Assembly (NCBI RefSeq): GCF_000225705.1
Contig: NZ_JH126467.1
Span: 200,948 to 264,947 of the forward strand
Origin: Collinsella tanakaei YIT 12063
GTDB lineage: Bacteria; Actinomycetota; Coriobacteriia; Coriobacteriales; Coriobacteriaceae
Direction: 5' to 3'
Length of the DNA: 64,000 nucleotides
The first letter of the stretch is position 1, and each line of letters opens with the position of its first letter. Made by a program: the position numbers and the translations under genes. Below are positions 10,155 to 19,326 of the stretch, piece after piece. Under the pieces are notes generated by a model. It did no database searches. It saw only the letters and a list, made by a program, of their open reading frames with translations, and had not been told where the DNA came from.

Positions 10155-10808
10155 ATGCCCGCTCGAGCCCCGCAGCGCCTTCCCGAGCTTGGACTTGATC
10201 CGCAGCACGAGTACCGCCTTGGCATCATGGGTGGCACGTTTGATCCTGTGCATTACGGACACCTGGTAACTGCAGAGCAGGCTCGCGAGGCGCTTGACCT
10301 TGATTTGGTCCTCTTTATGCCCGCGGGCAGCCCCGCGTTCAAGGATGATGAGGTGGTGACGAGTGCTGAGGACCGCTACGCGATGACGGTGCTCGCCACT
10401 GCGGCAAACGCTGACTTTATCGCCAGCCGTTTCGAGATCGATCGCGACGGAACTACCTACACAGCCGATACGCTCAGGGCGCTTCGCGCGTATTATCCAG
10501 ATAACGTGAAGCTGTTCTTTATCACGGGCGCCGATGCGATACTTGATATCGTGACATGGCATGATGCGGAATCCATTGCGGGGCTCGCCACGCTAATCGC
10601 CGCTACTCGGCCTGGATACGATATCAACCAGGCATGTGAGAGGGTCGAGGCATCCGGCATCTCGTTCGACGTTCGTTATATCGAGATTCCGGCCCTTGCC
10701 ATCAGCTCTACTAACATTCGGCAGCGCGTTAGCGAGGGTAAGAGCGTTCGGTATCTCACCTCGGAATCCGTAATAGGTTATATTCGCAAGAACGGCTTGT
10801 ATCGATAG
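10155..10808 (+). CDS. nadD: Nicotinate-nucleotide adenylyltransferase
   Basis: A 217-residue nucleotidyltransferase that makes deamido-NAD from nicotinate mononucleotide and ATP. GIMGGTFDPVHYGH carries the HxGH motif (His33 to His36), and ISSTNIR near the C terminus is the second family signature. ATG 10155 is preferred over an in-frame ATG at 10131 inside obgE because GGAGGAG at 10144-10150 fits it. The obgE-nadD-yqeK-rsfS order is common in Gram-positive bacteria. Confidence 0.95.
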   Translation: MPARAPQRLPELGLDPQHEYRLGIMGGTFDPVHYGHLVTAEQAREALDLDLVLFMPAGSPAFKDDEVVTSAEDRYAMTVLATAANADFIASRFEIDRDGTTYTADTLRALRAYYPDNVKLFFITGADAILDIVTWHDAESIAGLATLIAATRPGYDINQACERVEASGISFDVRYIEIPALAISSTNIRQRVSEGKSVRYLTSESVIGYIRKNGLYR

Positions 10809-10870
10809 CGTCGGTACCCATCTTGCGGCGATGCGCTGCTTGCCGTCGCCTTGCTTGAAAGGAGGGTCGC

Positions 10871-11467
10871 GTGCCCCAAGATCAGATTGAGGAGCTTGAG
10901 CGAATCAAGGCGCTGCTCGAGGAGCGAATGGTGTCCAAGCCCCGTCGTTATTCGCATTCGCTCGGCGTCGCCTCGTGCGCGGCGTCGCTTGCCAAAACCT
11001 ATGGGGTCGACCAGTTCGATGCTGCGGCGGCGGGTCTGCTACATGATTGGGATAAGGTTCTCGACGATCATGAGCTGCTGGTCCGCGCTGCTCACATGGG
11101 CATCGAGGTCGCCGGTTCGCCCTCCATGGCCGTTGGGCTGCTGCACGGCCCCGTTGCCGCGCTCGAGCTCCTCGAGCTTTTCCCCGCGCTCAATCCAAGC
11201 GTGTTCCAGGCGATCGCGCGCCACACGGTAGGCGCTGTAGATATGACGCCGCTCGATATGGTCGTCTTTATCGCAGATGCGATCGAGCCCGGTCGACGTG
11301 GTGACTACGCTATCCGTCTTCGCGAGATGGTGGGCGAGGCTTCCTTGGGCGAGCTATTCTTCCAATGTTTCTCCCAAGGACTTTCCTACGTCATCTCTAC
11401 CGGTCGCTATATGTATCCCACGGCAATTACCATCTATAATCATTACGCGTGCGCGCGTTCTCATTAG
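10871..11467 (+). CDS. yqeK: HD-domain hydrolase YqeK (Ap4A hydrolase)
   Basis: A 198-residue HD-domain protein starting at GTG 10871 behind GAAAGGAGGG. Metal ligands are visible as His29 (YSHSLG) and His58-Asp59 (LLHDW), and a later RHTVG fits the family. YqeK proteins are symmetric diadenosine tetraphosphate hydrolases; the nadD-yqeK-rsfS arrangement supports the call. Its stop is 10 bases before rsfS. Confidence 0.88.
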   Translation: MPQDQIEELERIKALLEERMVSKPRRYSHSLGVASCAASLAKTYGVDQFDAAAAGLLHDWDKVLDDHELLVRAAHMGIEVAGSPSMAVGLLHGPVAALELLELFPALNPSVFQAIARHTVGAVDMTPLDMVVFIADAIEPGRRGDYAIRLREMVGEASLGELFFQCFSQGLSYVISTGRYMYPTAITIYNHYACARSH

Positions 11468-11477
11468 AAAGGCAGCT

Positions 11478-11945
11478 ATGTCAGACCAGATTGCAAATCA
11501 GGACGTTGAGAAGACCGAAGGCGATGGGAAGGGTGTAAACGAGAGCTACACCGCCAGACCCGAGCGCGCGGCAGCATCGCTTTCAAGCGCCGGCATCGAT
11601 GCTCGTGCGGTTGCGGAAGTCGCTGCCCAGGCAGCCTATGATAAGAACGGCGATGATATCCAGGTTCTCGATCTCACCGAGCTTTCCGATGTGTGCGATT
11701 ACTTCGTTATCGCCACGGGTAGCAATACGCGCCTCGTCGATTCAATCGTTGATGAGATCGAAGAGCAGGTTGCCAAGAAGTGCGATGAGCATCCGTTTTC
11801 GATCGAGGGACGCGACGAGCGCTCCTGGATCTTGATGGACTACGGTTCGGTCGTCGTTCACGTCTTCACGCCCGAGGCTCACGACTACTATCGCTTGGAA
11901 AAGCTGTGGGGCGACGCTCCGGTGCTGGACCTCGTTCTCGACTAG
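11478..11945 (+). CDS. rsfS: Ribosomal silencing factor RsfS
   Basis: The 155-residue protein ends in a typical RsfS domain (about 38-150): VLDLTELSDVCDYFVIATG, GRDERSWILMDYG and VVHVFTPEAHDYYRLEKLW. RsfS binds L14 on the 50S subunit and blocks subunit joining when nutrients are limiting. The first 37 residues are a polar extension. ATG 11478 follows GAAAGGCAG. It is the last gene of the obgE unit and converges on dinB. Confidence 0.93.
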   Translation: MSDQIANQDVEKTEGDGKGVNESYTARPERAAASLSSAGIDARAVAEVAAQAAYDKNGDDIQVLDLTELSDVCDYFVIATGSNTRLVDSIVDEIEEQVAKKCDEHPFSIEGRDERSWILMDYGSVVVHVFTPEAHDYYRLEKLWGDAPVLDLVLD

Positions 11946-11972
11946 GTCCTAAAGTTTAATTTTTACACTTGG

Positions 11973-11994
11973 CGGGACGTCGGGAGACGTCCCG
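11973..11994. terminator. Hairpin between convergent rsfS and dinB
   Basis: A perfect 9-base stem CGGGACGTC/GACGTCCCG with a GGGA loop. It is followed by TTTG on the + strand; on the - strand the AT-rich stretch at 11954-11966 lies downstream. It probably stops transcription from both sides. Confidence 0.7.
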
Positions 11995-11998
11995 TTTG

Positions 11999-13294
11999 CT
12001 ATTTCCATTTATCACGGTTGACTAGGTCGGAATCAAATCGGGTCGCGCGTCCATAACCTACGGCCGCATCGCCAAAGCGCTCGCGAACAGCGTCCAGGGC
12101 GATTGAAAGATCGCGTCTGGAACTCGCCACCGCACCCCGTTCGTCGACCTCGCAGAACAGATCCGTCTGGATTCCGCCTTCCAAATCGAATCCGCTAAGA
12201 CCTATGCCGGCCAGCCTCACGGGCATGTCGGGCGACCAAATGCTGTCGAGCAGCCCTGTCGCCACCGGGACAAAGATATTCTCGTCATCGGTGGGATGAG
12301 CGAGTTTGCGCTGGGCGGACCTGCCGCTTCCGTAGGAGTATTTCAGCTTGAGGGTGACGGTGCGGCCGGCAAGCCCTTTTTTGCGCAGCCTTCTGCCCAC
12401 GGACTCGCCCAACACGGCGATGGCCGCCTCGATATCTCCTCGGTCGGTAAGGTCGCGGGCGAACGTTCGCTCGTTGCTGACCGATTTCACGTCCTCGGGA
12501 TCGTCTATGCGCGCGACCGCGCTTCTCTCTCGCCCCTGCGCACGGCGCTTTATCAGCTCTGCGTTGACGCCAAAAATGGGGCGAAGGATTGAGGGCGATG
12601 CCGAGGCGAGCTGGCCAAGCGTGTGGATTCCTGCTTTTGATAGCTCGTGTTCGGCTCGTTTGCCGATTCCGCTCATAGCGCGGACGGGGAGGGGAGACAG
12701 GAATCCCTGTTCGGTTCCGGGCAGGACAACGGTGAGCCCTCGCGGCTTGTCGCGCTCGCTTGCTATCTTGGCGACGGTTTTATTGCAGCCCAAGCCTATC
12801 GAGCATGTCACGCCCAAGCTCGAAACGCGTTTTGATATTCGTCGGGCTATGTCTATAGGACTTTCCGAGCAATAGCGGCCCGGCGTGATGTCAAAGAATG
12901 CCTCGTCGATGGAGACGCGGTCGACGAAGGGCGTCTCATCAACGAGAATCTGCATTACAAGAGCGCTTACCTCTCGATAACGATCGAAATGTCCGGGTGT
13001 CCAGATCGCTTGCGGGCAAAGGCGTTCCGCTTGCGCTGAGGGCATGGCGGAATGCACGCCAAAGGCTCTTGCCTCGTAGGAAGCGGTCGAGACAACGCCG
13101 CGCTGAGTCGAGCTTCCGCCCACGATGACGGGTTTGCCGCGCCATTGCGGGTGGTCGAGCTGCTCAACGCTGGCAAAGAACGCGTCGAGGTCCATAAGGC
13201 CAATTGCCGGACCGTCCCAGCCACCGAAGAGGCCGGCGGTGAAGACTGCGGCATCGAAGCCGCGGTCGCAATCGTATGTGTGTTCGATATCCAT
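11999..13294 (-). CDS. dinB: DNA polymerase IV (Y-family translesion polymerase)
   Basis: A 431-residue error-prone polymerase. Catalytic acidic residues are visible in LMDLDAFF (Asp35, Asp37) and SIDEAFFD (Asp130, Glu131); the little-finger domain follows, and QTDLF at 376-380 is a clear beta-clamp-binding motif. It is the only - strand gene in the first 23 kb. No Shine-Dalgarno sequence precedes ATG 13294; a TATACT box lies six bases upstream, suggesting leaderless translation. If that is wrong, a start nearer the MDLDAFF motif is possible, because about 30 N-terminal residues are not conserved in the family. Confidence 0.95.
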   Translation of the reverse strand: MDIEHTYDCDRGFDAAVFTAGLFGGWDGPAIGLMDLDAFFASVEQLDHPQWRGKPVIVGGSSTQRGVVSTASYEARAFGVHSAMPSAQAERLCPQAIWTPGHFDRYREVSALVMQILVDETPFVDRVSIDEAFFDITPGRYCSESPIDIARRISKRVSSLGVTCSIGLGCNKTVAKIASERDKPRGLTVVLPGTEQGFLSPLPVRAMSGIGKRAEHELSKAGIHTLGQLASASPSILRPIFGVNAELIKRRAQGRERSAVARIDDPEDVKSVSNERTFARDLTDRGDIEAAIAVLGESVGRRLRKKGLAGRTVTLKLKYSYGSGRSAQRKLAHPTDDENIFVPVATGLLDSIWSPDMPVRLAGIGLSGFDLEGGIQTDLFCEVDERGAVASSRRDLSIALDAVRERFGDAAVGYGRATRFDSDLVNRDKWK

Positions 13295-13306
13295 GAGGCA
13301 AGTATA
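13273..13306 (-). promoter_or_regulatory. dinB promoter -10 box with LexA-box-like site
   Basis: On the - strand TATACT (13306-13301) is followed by six bases and then the ATG. CGAACACACATACG (13286-13273) just inside the gene matches 12 of 14 positions of the actinobacterial/Bacillus SOS consensus CGAAC-RNRY-GTTCG. No convincing -35 was found. SOS control of dinB is inference. Confidence 0.5.
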
Positions 13307-13399
13307 GCGCGTTTTGTTGAATATGCTTGCATTTTGTCATTTCCTGCGTAAGATAGAAAAACGTCTGCGGCAATTTCGAAGAAGTTCCTGTGTAAGGAC

Positions 13400-13428
13400 T
13401 TCACCTGCTCCCGCCGTTGGCGTAGAAT
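13400..13428 (+). promoter_or_regulatory. Promoter of rpsP operon
   Basis: TTCACC (13400-13405) and TAGAAT (13423-13428) are 17 bases apart. The leader to the TTG start of rpsP would be about 50 bases. Confidence 0.6.
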
Positions 13429-13484
13429 ATTCAGTCGTTTGTTTATCGTTGCAGCAGAAAGCTGCTTGGTTGGAGGAGTTTGCA

Positions 13485-13829
13485 TTGGCAGTCAAGATTC
13501 GCCTTGCCCGTCACGGCTCTAAGAAGCGTCCGTATTACCGTGTTGTCGTCGCCGACGCCCGTTCGCCCCGCGATGGCCGTTTCATCGAGGAGGTCGGCCG
13601 CTACAATCCGCTGACCACCCCCAAGACCATCAGCCTCGATCTTGAGAAGATCGCTGACTGGCAGGTCAAGGGCGCTCAGCTCACCGATGCCGTCGCCGCT
13701 CTGGTGAAGGCCGCTAACGAGGGTGAGAAGGCTGCCGCCGAGCCCAAGAAGTCCAAGAAGCAGCTGGCCAAGGAGGCCAAGGCTGCTGAGGAGGCCGCCG
13801 CTGCCGCTGCCGAGGCTTCCGAGGAGTAA
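13485..13829 (+). CDS. rpsP: 30S ribosomal protein S16
   Basis: A 114-residue S16 starting at TTG 13485 behind TGGAGGAG; the family begins exactly there ([20 protein letters not shown]). [19 protein letters not shown] is diagnostic. The last 35 residues are a Lys/Ala/Glu-rich tail beyond the usual 80-90 residue core, as often seen in high-GC Gram-positives. First gene of the rpsP-khpA-rimM-trmD unit. Confidence 0.97.
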   Translation: MAVKIRLARHGSKKRPYYRVVVADARSPRDGRFIEEVGRYNPLTTPKTISLDLEKIADWQVKGAQLTDAVAALVKAANEGEKAAAEPKKSKKQLAKEAKAAEEAAAAAAEASEE

Positions 13830-13835
13830 TCCAAG

Positions 13836-14141
13836 GTGTCTTCTGAGATCAACACCGAACTCGATGAGATCGTCGAGGGCGCCGACACCGAGGCCCTGCT
13901 CTCCGACCGCATTGCGGACTTGGTTGAGTATCTCATCGTGAATATCGTTGATGACGTGGATTCCGTCAGCCTCGAGGTCATCGATGGCGCAGATTCCTCC
14001 ACTATCGAAGTGACCGTTGCCGAGGGTGACGTCGCTAAGGTCATCGGGCGCCACGGGCGCACCATCAAGGCCATTCGCACGCTTGCGCGCGCGTTGGCTG
14101 CTCGCCTCGGCACTTCTGTCGAGGTAGAGGTTCTGGGCTAG
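13836..14141 (+). CDS. khpA: KH-domain RNA-binding protein KhpA
   Basis: A 101-residue protein with a C-terminal KH domain including VIGRHGRTIKAIR (Gly71-Gly74). KhpA proteins bind RNA, and in streptococci and lactobacilli affect cell division with KhpB. Start GTG 13836 lies six bases after the rpsP stop. The N-terminal 25 residues form an acidic extension beyond the usual 75-80 residue size. Position between rpsP and rimM is the standard one. Confidence 0.93.
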   Translation: MSSEINTELDEIVEGADTEALLSDRIADLVEYLIVNIVDDVDSVSLEVIDGADSSTIEVTVAEGDVAKVIGRHGRTIKAIRTLARALAARLGTSVEVEVLG

Positions 14142-14145
14142 ACCT

Positions 14146-14661
14146 ATGTCCAGCCAGTATAGAAATATTGCCCGCGTGCTTAAGGCGCATGGGTCTAAGG
14201 GGGAGGTCACCGTGGCACCGCTGCGGGGCCTTCCTCTTCTTGTAGAACCGGGCATGGAGGTCGCGCTCACGCCTCCCGCCCTTAATCGCGATAGGTTTGT
14301 GACCGTTGACGCCGTTAGCGACGATGGGGACACTGCCCGCGTTCTGTTCTCCTGCTCGTCTTCTATCGATGATGCCGAGGCTCTCCAAGGGTGCTTTATT
14401 TTGGCGCATGAGGAGGACATCGAGCTTGATGAGCTTACTGCGGCGTATGAAGACCTCATCGATCGCGATGTGATCGACCGCCGTCGCGGTTCGCTCGGCC
14501 GTATCGTCGAGGTTATGGAGACCCCGGCTAACGATGTCTGGGTTATTGACGGGGGACCTTACGGCGAGGTCCTGATTCCCGTGGTTTCCCATGTTGTATC
14601 GTCGATCCCCCAGGATGGACCCATCCTCGTCCAAATTATGGACGGACTCATTAACGAGTAA
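14146..14661 (+). CDS. rimM: 16S rRNA processing protein RimM
   Basis: A 171-residue protein that helps mature the 30S head by binding S19. The N-terminal barrel opens with NIARVLKAHGSKGEVTV; the PRC-barrel-like C-terminal domain contains LGRIVEVMETPANDVWVI and LIPVV. It starts at ATG 14146, four bases after khpA, so the two are probably coupled. Confidence 0.95.
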   Translation: MSSQYRNIARVLKAHGSKGEVTVAPLRGLPLLVEPGMEVALTPPALNRDRFVTVDAVSDDGDTARVLFSCSSSIDDAEALQGCFILAHEEDIELDELTAAYEDLIDRDVIDRRRGSLGRIVEVMETPANDVWVIDGGPYGEVLIPVVSHVVSSIPQDGPILVQIMDGLINE

Positions 14662-14683
14662 CGAGAAGAGAGGCATGCTGCGG

Positions 14684-15451
14684 ATGCTCATTGAGACGCT
14701 TTCTGTTTTCCCAGAGATGTTCGAGCCCGTGATGTCCGCCTCCATTCTTGGAAGGGCGCGTTCTCGCGGCCTGTTCGACTTTAAGGCACATGATTTGCGT
14801 GATTGGACGCATGATCGGCATCGCACGGTGGACGATGAGCCATATGGTGGCGGTGCCGGTATGCTCATGAAGGTCGAGCCTATCTACGAGGCCATCAGCG
14901 AACTCAAGTCACAGTCGGATTTGTGCCCTCCGCGCGTTATTTTTTTCACGCCCTGCGGCGCGCCTTTTACACAGCATGTTGCCGAGCGCCTCGCGGGCTG
15001 CGAGCGCCTATTGTTTGTCTGCGGTCGCTATGAGGGTATGGATGAGCGAGCCTACTCGCTTGCTGACGAGCGGCTGTCTATTGGTGATTACGTTCTTACC
15101 GGCGGTGAACTCGCCGCTATGGTGGTAACCGACGCCGTGGTTCGTCTTATACCGGGAGCGCTCGGCGATTCTATGAGCAGCGTAGACGAGTCCTTCGCTA
15201 CCGGTGAAGATGGCGGGCTTCTGGAGTATGAGCAGTACACTCGACCCTCATCCTTTAATGGCATGGACGTCCCGCCCATCCTGCTGTCCGGCGACCATGC
15301 TAAAGTAGACGCCTGGCGCCGCCGAAACGCCATTGAACGCACGTGCCGCTGGCGTCCCGATCTTATCGAGTCCGCTGGCCTTACCGAGCAAGAGCGTGCG
15401 TTTGCTCTCGACCTCATTGCTCGGATGCACCCTCATGAGGAAATGGAGTAG
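14684..15451 (+). CDS. trmD: tRNA (guanine-37-N1)-methyltransferase
   Basis: A 255-residue SPOUT methyltransferase that methylates G37 next to the anticodon and prevents frameshifting. PEMFEPVMSASILGRA at the N terminus and the trefoil-knot SAM site GRYEGMDERA followed by SIGDYVLTGGE are present. ATG 14684 best fits both the family start and the spacing from AGAGG at 14669-14673; ATG 14675 is the alternative. Two bases separate it from lepB. Confidence 0.96.
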   Translation: MLIETLSVFPEMFEPVMSASILGRARSRGLFDFKAHDLRDWTHDRHRTVDDEPYGGGAGMLMKVEPIYEAISELKSQSDLCPPRVIFFTPCGAPFTQHVAERLAGCERLLFVCGRYEGMDERAYSLADERLSIGDYVLTGGELAAMVVTDAVVRLIPGALGDSMSSVDESFATGEDGGLLEYEQYTRPSSFNGMDVPPILLSGDHAKVDAWRRRNAIERTCRWRPDLIESAGLTEQERAFALDLIARMHPHEEME

Positions 15452-15453
15452 CC

Positions 15454-16011
15454 GTGGAACAGAAGCCTTCCGTTTTCAGAAGCATTCTCGAATGGGTTGT
15501 CATCATCGCGATCGCCCTGGTTGTTGGTTTCTTCATCAGAACGTTTGTCGCCATGCCCTTTGTGGTTCCCACCGGATCGATGGAGCATACCATTGAGATT
15601 GGAGATCAGCTGGTCGCTGAGAAAGTGACGCTTTCTTTGGGTCAGCCCGTATCTGCAGGCGACGTTGTGGTTTTCACCAACCCGGAGACCGATTCCGATC
15701 ATGATTTCCTTGTCAAGCGAGTGATCGCGACTGAGGGGCAGACCGTTACGTTTATCGGCGGCCGTGTTTTTGTCGACGGGGAGGCTTTGGATGAAGACTA
15801 CACCGTCGGCAAGACGTATCCTTTGGATCAGCAGGCGGTCGATGTCGATCTAGACTATCCCTATACGGTTCCCGATGGCTGCGTCTGGGTAATGGGCGAT
15901 AATCGCGAGAATTCGGCTGACTCTCGATATTTCGGTGCGATCCCGCAGGACAGCGTTGTGGGCGTTGCGTTGTTCCGCTACTGGCCCCTTAACCGCATCG
16001 GCGGAATCTAG
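15454..16011 (+). CDS. lepB: Type I signal peptidase
   Basis: A 185-residue membrane-anchored serine protease that removes signal peptides. One N-terminal membrane helix (about 13-33) precedes the catalytic serine Ser42 in PTGSMEHT and the general-base lysine Lys88 in [18 protein letters not shown] is the usual box E. Starts at GTG 15454 immediately after trmD. A terminator follows. Confidence 0.95.
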   Translation: MEQKPSVFRSILEWVVIIAIALVVGFFIRTFVAMPFVVPTGSMEHTIEIGDQLVAEKVTLSLGQPVSAGDVVVFTNPETDSDHDFLVKRVIATEGQTVTFIGGRVFVDGEALDEDYTVGKTYPLDQQAVDVDLDYPYTVPDGCVWVMGDNRENSADSRYFGAIPQDSVVGVALFRYWPLNRIGGI

Positions 16012-16037
16012 GGCTCATCGTCCAAAAGCACTTAGCG

Positions 16038-16076
16038 ACCCGGCTGGAGCTTCTGCTTCGCCGGGTTTTTCTTTTT
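16038..16076 (+). terminator. Rho-independent terminator after lepB
   Basis: ACCCGGC (16038-16044) pairs with GCCGGGT (16060-16066) around a 15-base loop; a run of Ts to 16076 follows. Confidence 0.8.
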
Positions 16077-16115
16077 AATGAGAATCGTAAAAATATCGCA
16101 GCTTGGAACCCTTAT

Positions 16116-16144
16116 GTTACATACGTGTGCAGTTGCGCTAGAAT
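16116..16144 (+). promoter_or_regulatory. Promoter of glyQS
   Basis: GTTACA (16116-16121) and TAGAAT (16139-16144), 17-base spacer. The leader to glyQ is about 35 bases, too short for a T-box riboswitch, so no tRNA-sensing leader controls glyQS here. Confidence 0.6.
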
Positions 16145-16184
16145 TAATGGTTGTTTTATCCAACGTCGAGGAGATAGCAGGTTC

Positions 16185-17078
16185 ATGAACGCTTCAGCTC
16201 TTTCCTTCCAAGACATCATCCTGAAGCTCCAGCATTTCTGGGCTTCAAAGGGATGCGTCGTCATCCAGCCGTATGATTCAGAGGTGGGCGCGGGCACGTT
16301 CCATACTGCCACGCTGCTTCGCTCGCTTGGTCCTAAGGACTGGCGCGCCTGCTATGCCCAGCCCTGTCGCCGCCCTGCCGACGGCCGTTACGGCGAGAAT
16401 CCCAACCGCATGCAGCACTATTATCAGTTCCAGGTCTTGATCAAGCCCTCTCCGGAGAACTCTCAGGAGCTCTACCTTGAGTCGCTGTCTGCTATTGGCA
16501 TCAATCCTGACGAGCACGATATCCGTTTTGTCGAGGACGACTGGGAGAGCCCCACGCTGGGCGCCTGGGGACTTGGCTGGGAGGTCTGGCTCAACGGCAT
16601 GGAGGTCACGCAGTTCACCTATTTCCAGCAGGTGGGCGGCCTTGAGGTCGATCCCGTTCCCGTGGAGATCACCTATGGCCTGGAGCGCCTGGCCATGTAC
16701 ATCCAGGGCGTCGACTCCGTGTACGATCTTGTCTGGAGCCGTTCTGAAGATGGTTCCGTTGTAACGTACGGCGATGTCTTCCTGGAGAACGAGCGCGAGT
16801 TCTCTAAATACAACTTCGAGGTCGCTAACGTGGAGCTTATGCGTTCCAAGTTTGATGAATTCGAGGCAGAGTGCCATTCCTGCCTAGAGGCGGGTATTCC
16901 GCTGGCGGCATACGATTGCGTTCTCAAGTGCTCCCATTCCTTCAACATTCTCGACGCGCGCGGTGCCCTCTCCGCTACGGAGCGCATGGGCTACATCTTG
17001 CGCGTCCGCACCATCGCCAAGGCCTGCTGCGAGGCATGGCTGGCTGCTTCCACCGCAGATGCATCTAAGGAGGCTTAA
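16185..17078 (+). CDS. glyQ: Glycyl-tRNA synthetase alpha subunit
   Basis: A 297-residue class II synthetase subunit carrying the catalytic site ([17 protein letters not shown], then [29 protein letters not shown]). It starts at ATG 16185 behind GAGGAGATA. The alpha2beta2 enzyme charges tRNA-Gly. glyS follows after two bases, so subunits are made together. Confidence 0.98.
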   Translation: MNASALSFQDIILKLQHFWASKGCVVIQPYDSEVGAGTFHTATLLRSLGPKDWRACYAQPCRRPADGRYGENPNRMQHYYQFQVLIKPSPENSQELYLESLSAIGINPDEHDIRFVEDDWESPTLGAWGLGWEVWLNGMEVTQFTYFQQVGGLEVDPVPVEITYGLERLAMYIQGVDSVYDLVWSRSEDGSVVTYGDVFLENEREFSKYNFEVANVELMRSKFDEFEAECHSCLEAGIPLAAYDCVLKCSHSFNILDARGALSATERMGYILRVRTIAKACCEAWLAASTADASKEA

Positions 17079-17080
17079 TC

Positions 17081-19165
17081 GTGGCTACACGTGATTATCT
17101 GATCGAGCTGGGCTGCGAGGAGCTGCCCGCTATTCCGCTGTACAAGGCGACCAAGCAGTTTGGCGACCTGGTTCGCGACGGCCTTGATGCCGCCGGTCTC
17201 GCCCACGGCGACGTCCGCTCTATGAGCACCCCGCGTCGCATCACCGTCATCGTTTCCAATCTCGCCGAGGCTACCGAGGCTGAGTCGCTGAGCCTTCGCG
17301 GCCCGGCTGCCGCTATCGCGTTCGATGCCGACGGCAATCCCACTAAGGCCGCCCAGGGCTTTGCCCGCGGCAAGGGGGCCGATGCATCCGAGCTTGTTGT
17401 CCGCGAGGACGAAGGCCGCGAGTACGTTTTCCTTGACATCGAGAAGCCTGCCCGCCCTGCAACCGAGATCATCACCGAGGTGGTCTCCGCCTCTATCCCC
17501 AAGCTTTCCTGGCCTCGTTCTCAGCGCTGGGGCCGCGGTCATGAAACGTTTGGTCGCCCGCTGCGTTGGATCGTCTCCCTGTTCGGCGACGAGGTCGTTC
17601 CTGTTCGCTTTGCCGGCGTCGAGGCGGGTCGCACCACCCGCGGTCTTCGCGTGCTGCACGTCGAGCCCGCTATCGCCGACGTCGCTTCGTATGAGTCTGT
17701 TCTCGAGGACGCCGGCGTCATAGTCGATACCGACCGCCGTCGCCAGCTCATTCTCGATGGCATCAAGAAGATCGAGGACGAAAACGGCCTCCGCGCCGAG
17801 ACCCCTGCGAAGATCTTCGACGAAGTCGTTAATCTGGTTGAGTGGCCTCAGGTCCTTATGGGCGCCTTCGATGAGGAGTTCCTCCGGGTACCGCATGAGA
17901 TCATCTGCGAATCCATGCTGTCCAACCAGCGCTACTTCCCGCTGTATAACGCCCAGAGCGGTGAATTGACCCGCAACTTTATCCTTGTCGCCAACACTCC
18001 GCTCGACGTTGCCGATACGGTAGTCGATGGTAACGAGCGCGTCGTTCGCGCCCGTCTGTACGATGCCAAGTTCTTCTACGACGAGGACCTCAAGGTCTCC
18101 CTCGAGGAGTTCCGTAGTCGCTTGGCACGCGTGGGTTTCCAGGAGAAGCTCGGCACCGTTCTGCAGAAGTCCGAGCGCGTCGAGCGCCTCTCGTCCGCAA
18201 TCTGCGAGGTTGCCGGCCTTGATGCGGAGACTTCCGCGGACGCCATTCGCGCCGCGCACTTTGCCAAGGCGGACCTTGTTTCCGGCGCTGTCATTGAGTT
18301 CACCAGCCAACAGGGCGTCATGGGCGCATACTATGCCAAAGCTGCTGGCGAGCACGAGGACGTGGCCATCGCCATGAGCGACCATTATCGTCCGCGCTTC
18401 GCTGGCGACGAGCTGCCTCGCAATATCGCCGGCTGCGTTGTCGCCGTCGCCGACAAGTTGGATACCATCGCCGGCATGTTTGCCATCGATGAGCCTCCTA
18501 CCGGCTCCAAGGACCCCTTCGCGCTTCGCCGCAGCGCTATCGGTATTTTGAACATTCTTCGCGAGAAGCTCCACATCGGGTATGAGGAGCTCGTTCCCGC
18601 AGCGCTCGAATCCTATGCAGAGCAGGGCATCGAGTTCGATGCAGGTGCCGTCCGCGCTTCGGTTTGCGCGTTTATCAAGGGTCGTTTGGAGCAGATGGCC
18701 CGCGACGAGAAGATCGACGCCGATACCGTCGCCGCCGTTTCCGCTGGCTCCGTGAGCGCTCCGGTTGATTACTTCGCTCTGGCGCACGCCCTTAAGGACG
18801 CCCGTGACAACGATGCGGACACTTTCGATAACCTTGCGACCGCCTATGCTCGCGCCAGCCATCTTGCAGATGCCGATCTCGGCGTCGATGTCGACGCGTC
18901 GCTTCTTGGCGATGCCGAGCGCGAGCTGTTGCAGGCATCTGACGCCGCCCAGGCCGCTGTTGACGCTGCATTCTCTGCCAAAGATTTCACTGCTGTCATC
19001 GCAGCCCTGGCCGGTCTCCGCGCACCTGTCGACCGTTTCTTCGACGAGGTGCTTGTAATGGATCAGGATGAGGCTTTGCGCACCAACCGCCTTCGGTTGC
19101 TCAACCGCTTTGAAGCTGTGTTTTCCGATGTCGCTAATATTGGAGAGCTCGCACGCAAGAAATAA
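17081..19165 (+). CDS. glyS: Glycyl-tRNA synthetase beta subunit
   Basis: The 694-residue beta subunit binds tRNA-Gly. Family landmarks include DYLIELGCEELPA at the N terminus, RSQRWGRGHETFGRP, NQRYFPLYN, KFFYDEDLK and an HD-like YYAKAAGEHEDVA. It starts at GTG 17081. Length is normal for the family (about 690). A 714-residue reading frame on the opposite strand is a GC-driven shadow. Confidence 0.98.
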   Translation: MATRDYLIELGCEELPAIPLYKATKQFGDLVRDGLDAAGLAHGDVRSMSTPRRITVIVSNLAEATEAESLSLRGPAAAIAFDADGNPTKAAQGFARGKGADASELVVREDEGREYVFLDIEKPARPATEIITEVVSASIPKLSWPRSQRWGRGHETFGRPLRWIVSLFGDEVVPVRFAGVEAGRTTRGLRVLHVEPAIADVASYESVLEDAGVIVDTDRRRQLILDGIKKIEDENGLRAETPAKIFDEVVNLVEWPQVLMGAFDEEFLRVPHEIICESMLSNQRYFPLYNAQSGELTRNFILVANTPLDVADTVVDGNERVVRARLYDAKFFYDEDLKVSLEEFRSRLARVGFQEKLGTVLQKSERVERLSSAICEVAGLDAETSADAIRAAHFAKADLVSGAVIEFTSQQGVMGAYYAKAAGEHEDVAIAMSDHYRPRFAGDELPRNIAGCVVAVADKLDTIAGMFAIDEPPTGSKDPFALRRSAIGILNILREKLHIGYEELVPAALESYAEQGIEFDAGAVRASVCAFIKGRLEQMARDEKIDADTVAAVSAGSVSAPVDYFALAHALKDARDNDADTFDNLATAYARASHLADADLGVDVDASLLGDAERELLQASDAAQAAVDAAFSAKDFTAVIAALAGLRAPVDRFFDEVLVMDQDEALRTNRLRLLNRFEAVFSDVANIGELARKK

Positions 19166-19208
19166 TCCGGACTGCTTGATGGCGGATTGATTCGCAATAT
19201 GATTTACA

Positions 19209-19239
19209 GGGGTCGTCATCCGGCGGCCCCCGTTTTTTT
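19209..19239 (+). terminator. Rho-independent terminator after glyS
   Basis: GGGGTCG (19209-19215) pairs with CGGCCCC (19224-19230, one G-U pair), followed by a seven-T run at 19233-19239. Confidence 0.85.
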
Positions 19240-19326
19240 ATCTACTCCGTATTTGCGGTCTTGCGATTCTGAGAATTTGCTACGGTAGGGATTAACCAAT
19301 GCGATTCATGTAGAAAGGGCAGGACT

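Noticed and set aside
16145..16184. Possible T-box riboswitch before glyQ
   Set aside because: The leader from the likely promoter is about 35 bases, too short for a T-box, and no T-box sequence is seen.
17075..19219. A 714-residue open frame antisense to glyS
   Set aside because: It mirrors a strongly conserved synthetase gene; high GC with few antisense stops explains it and the translation resembles no family.
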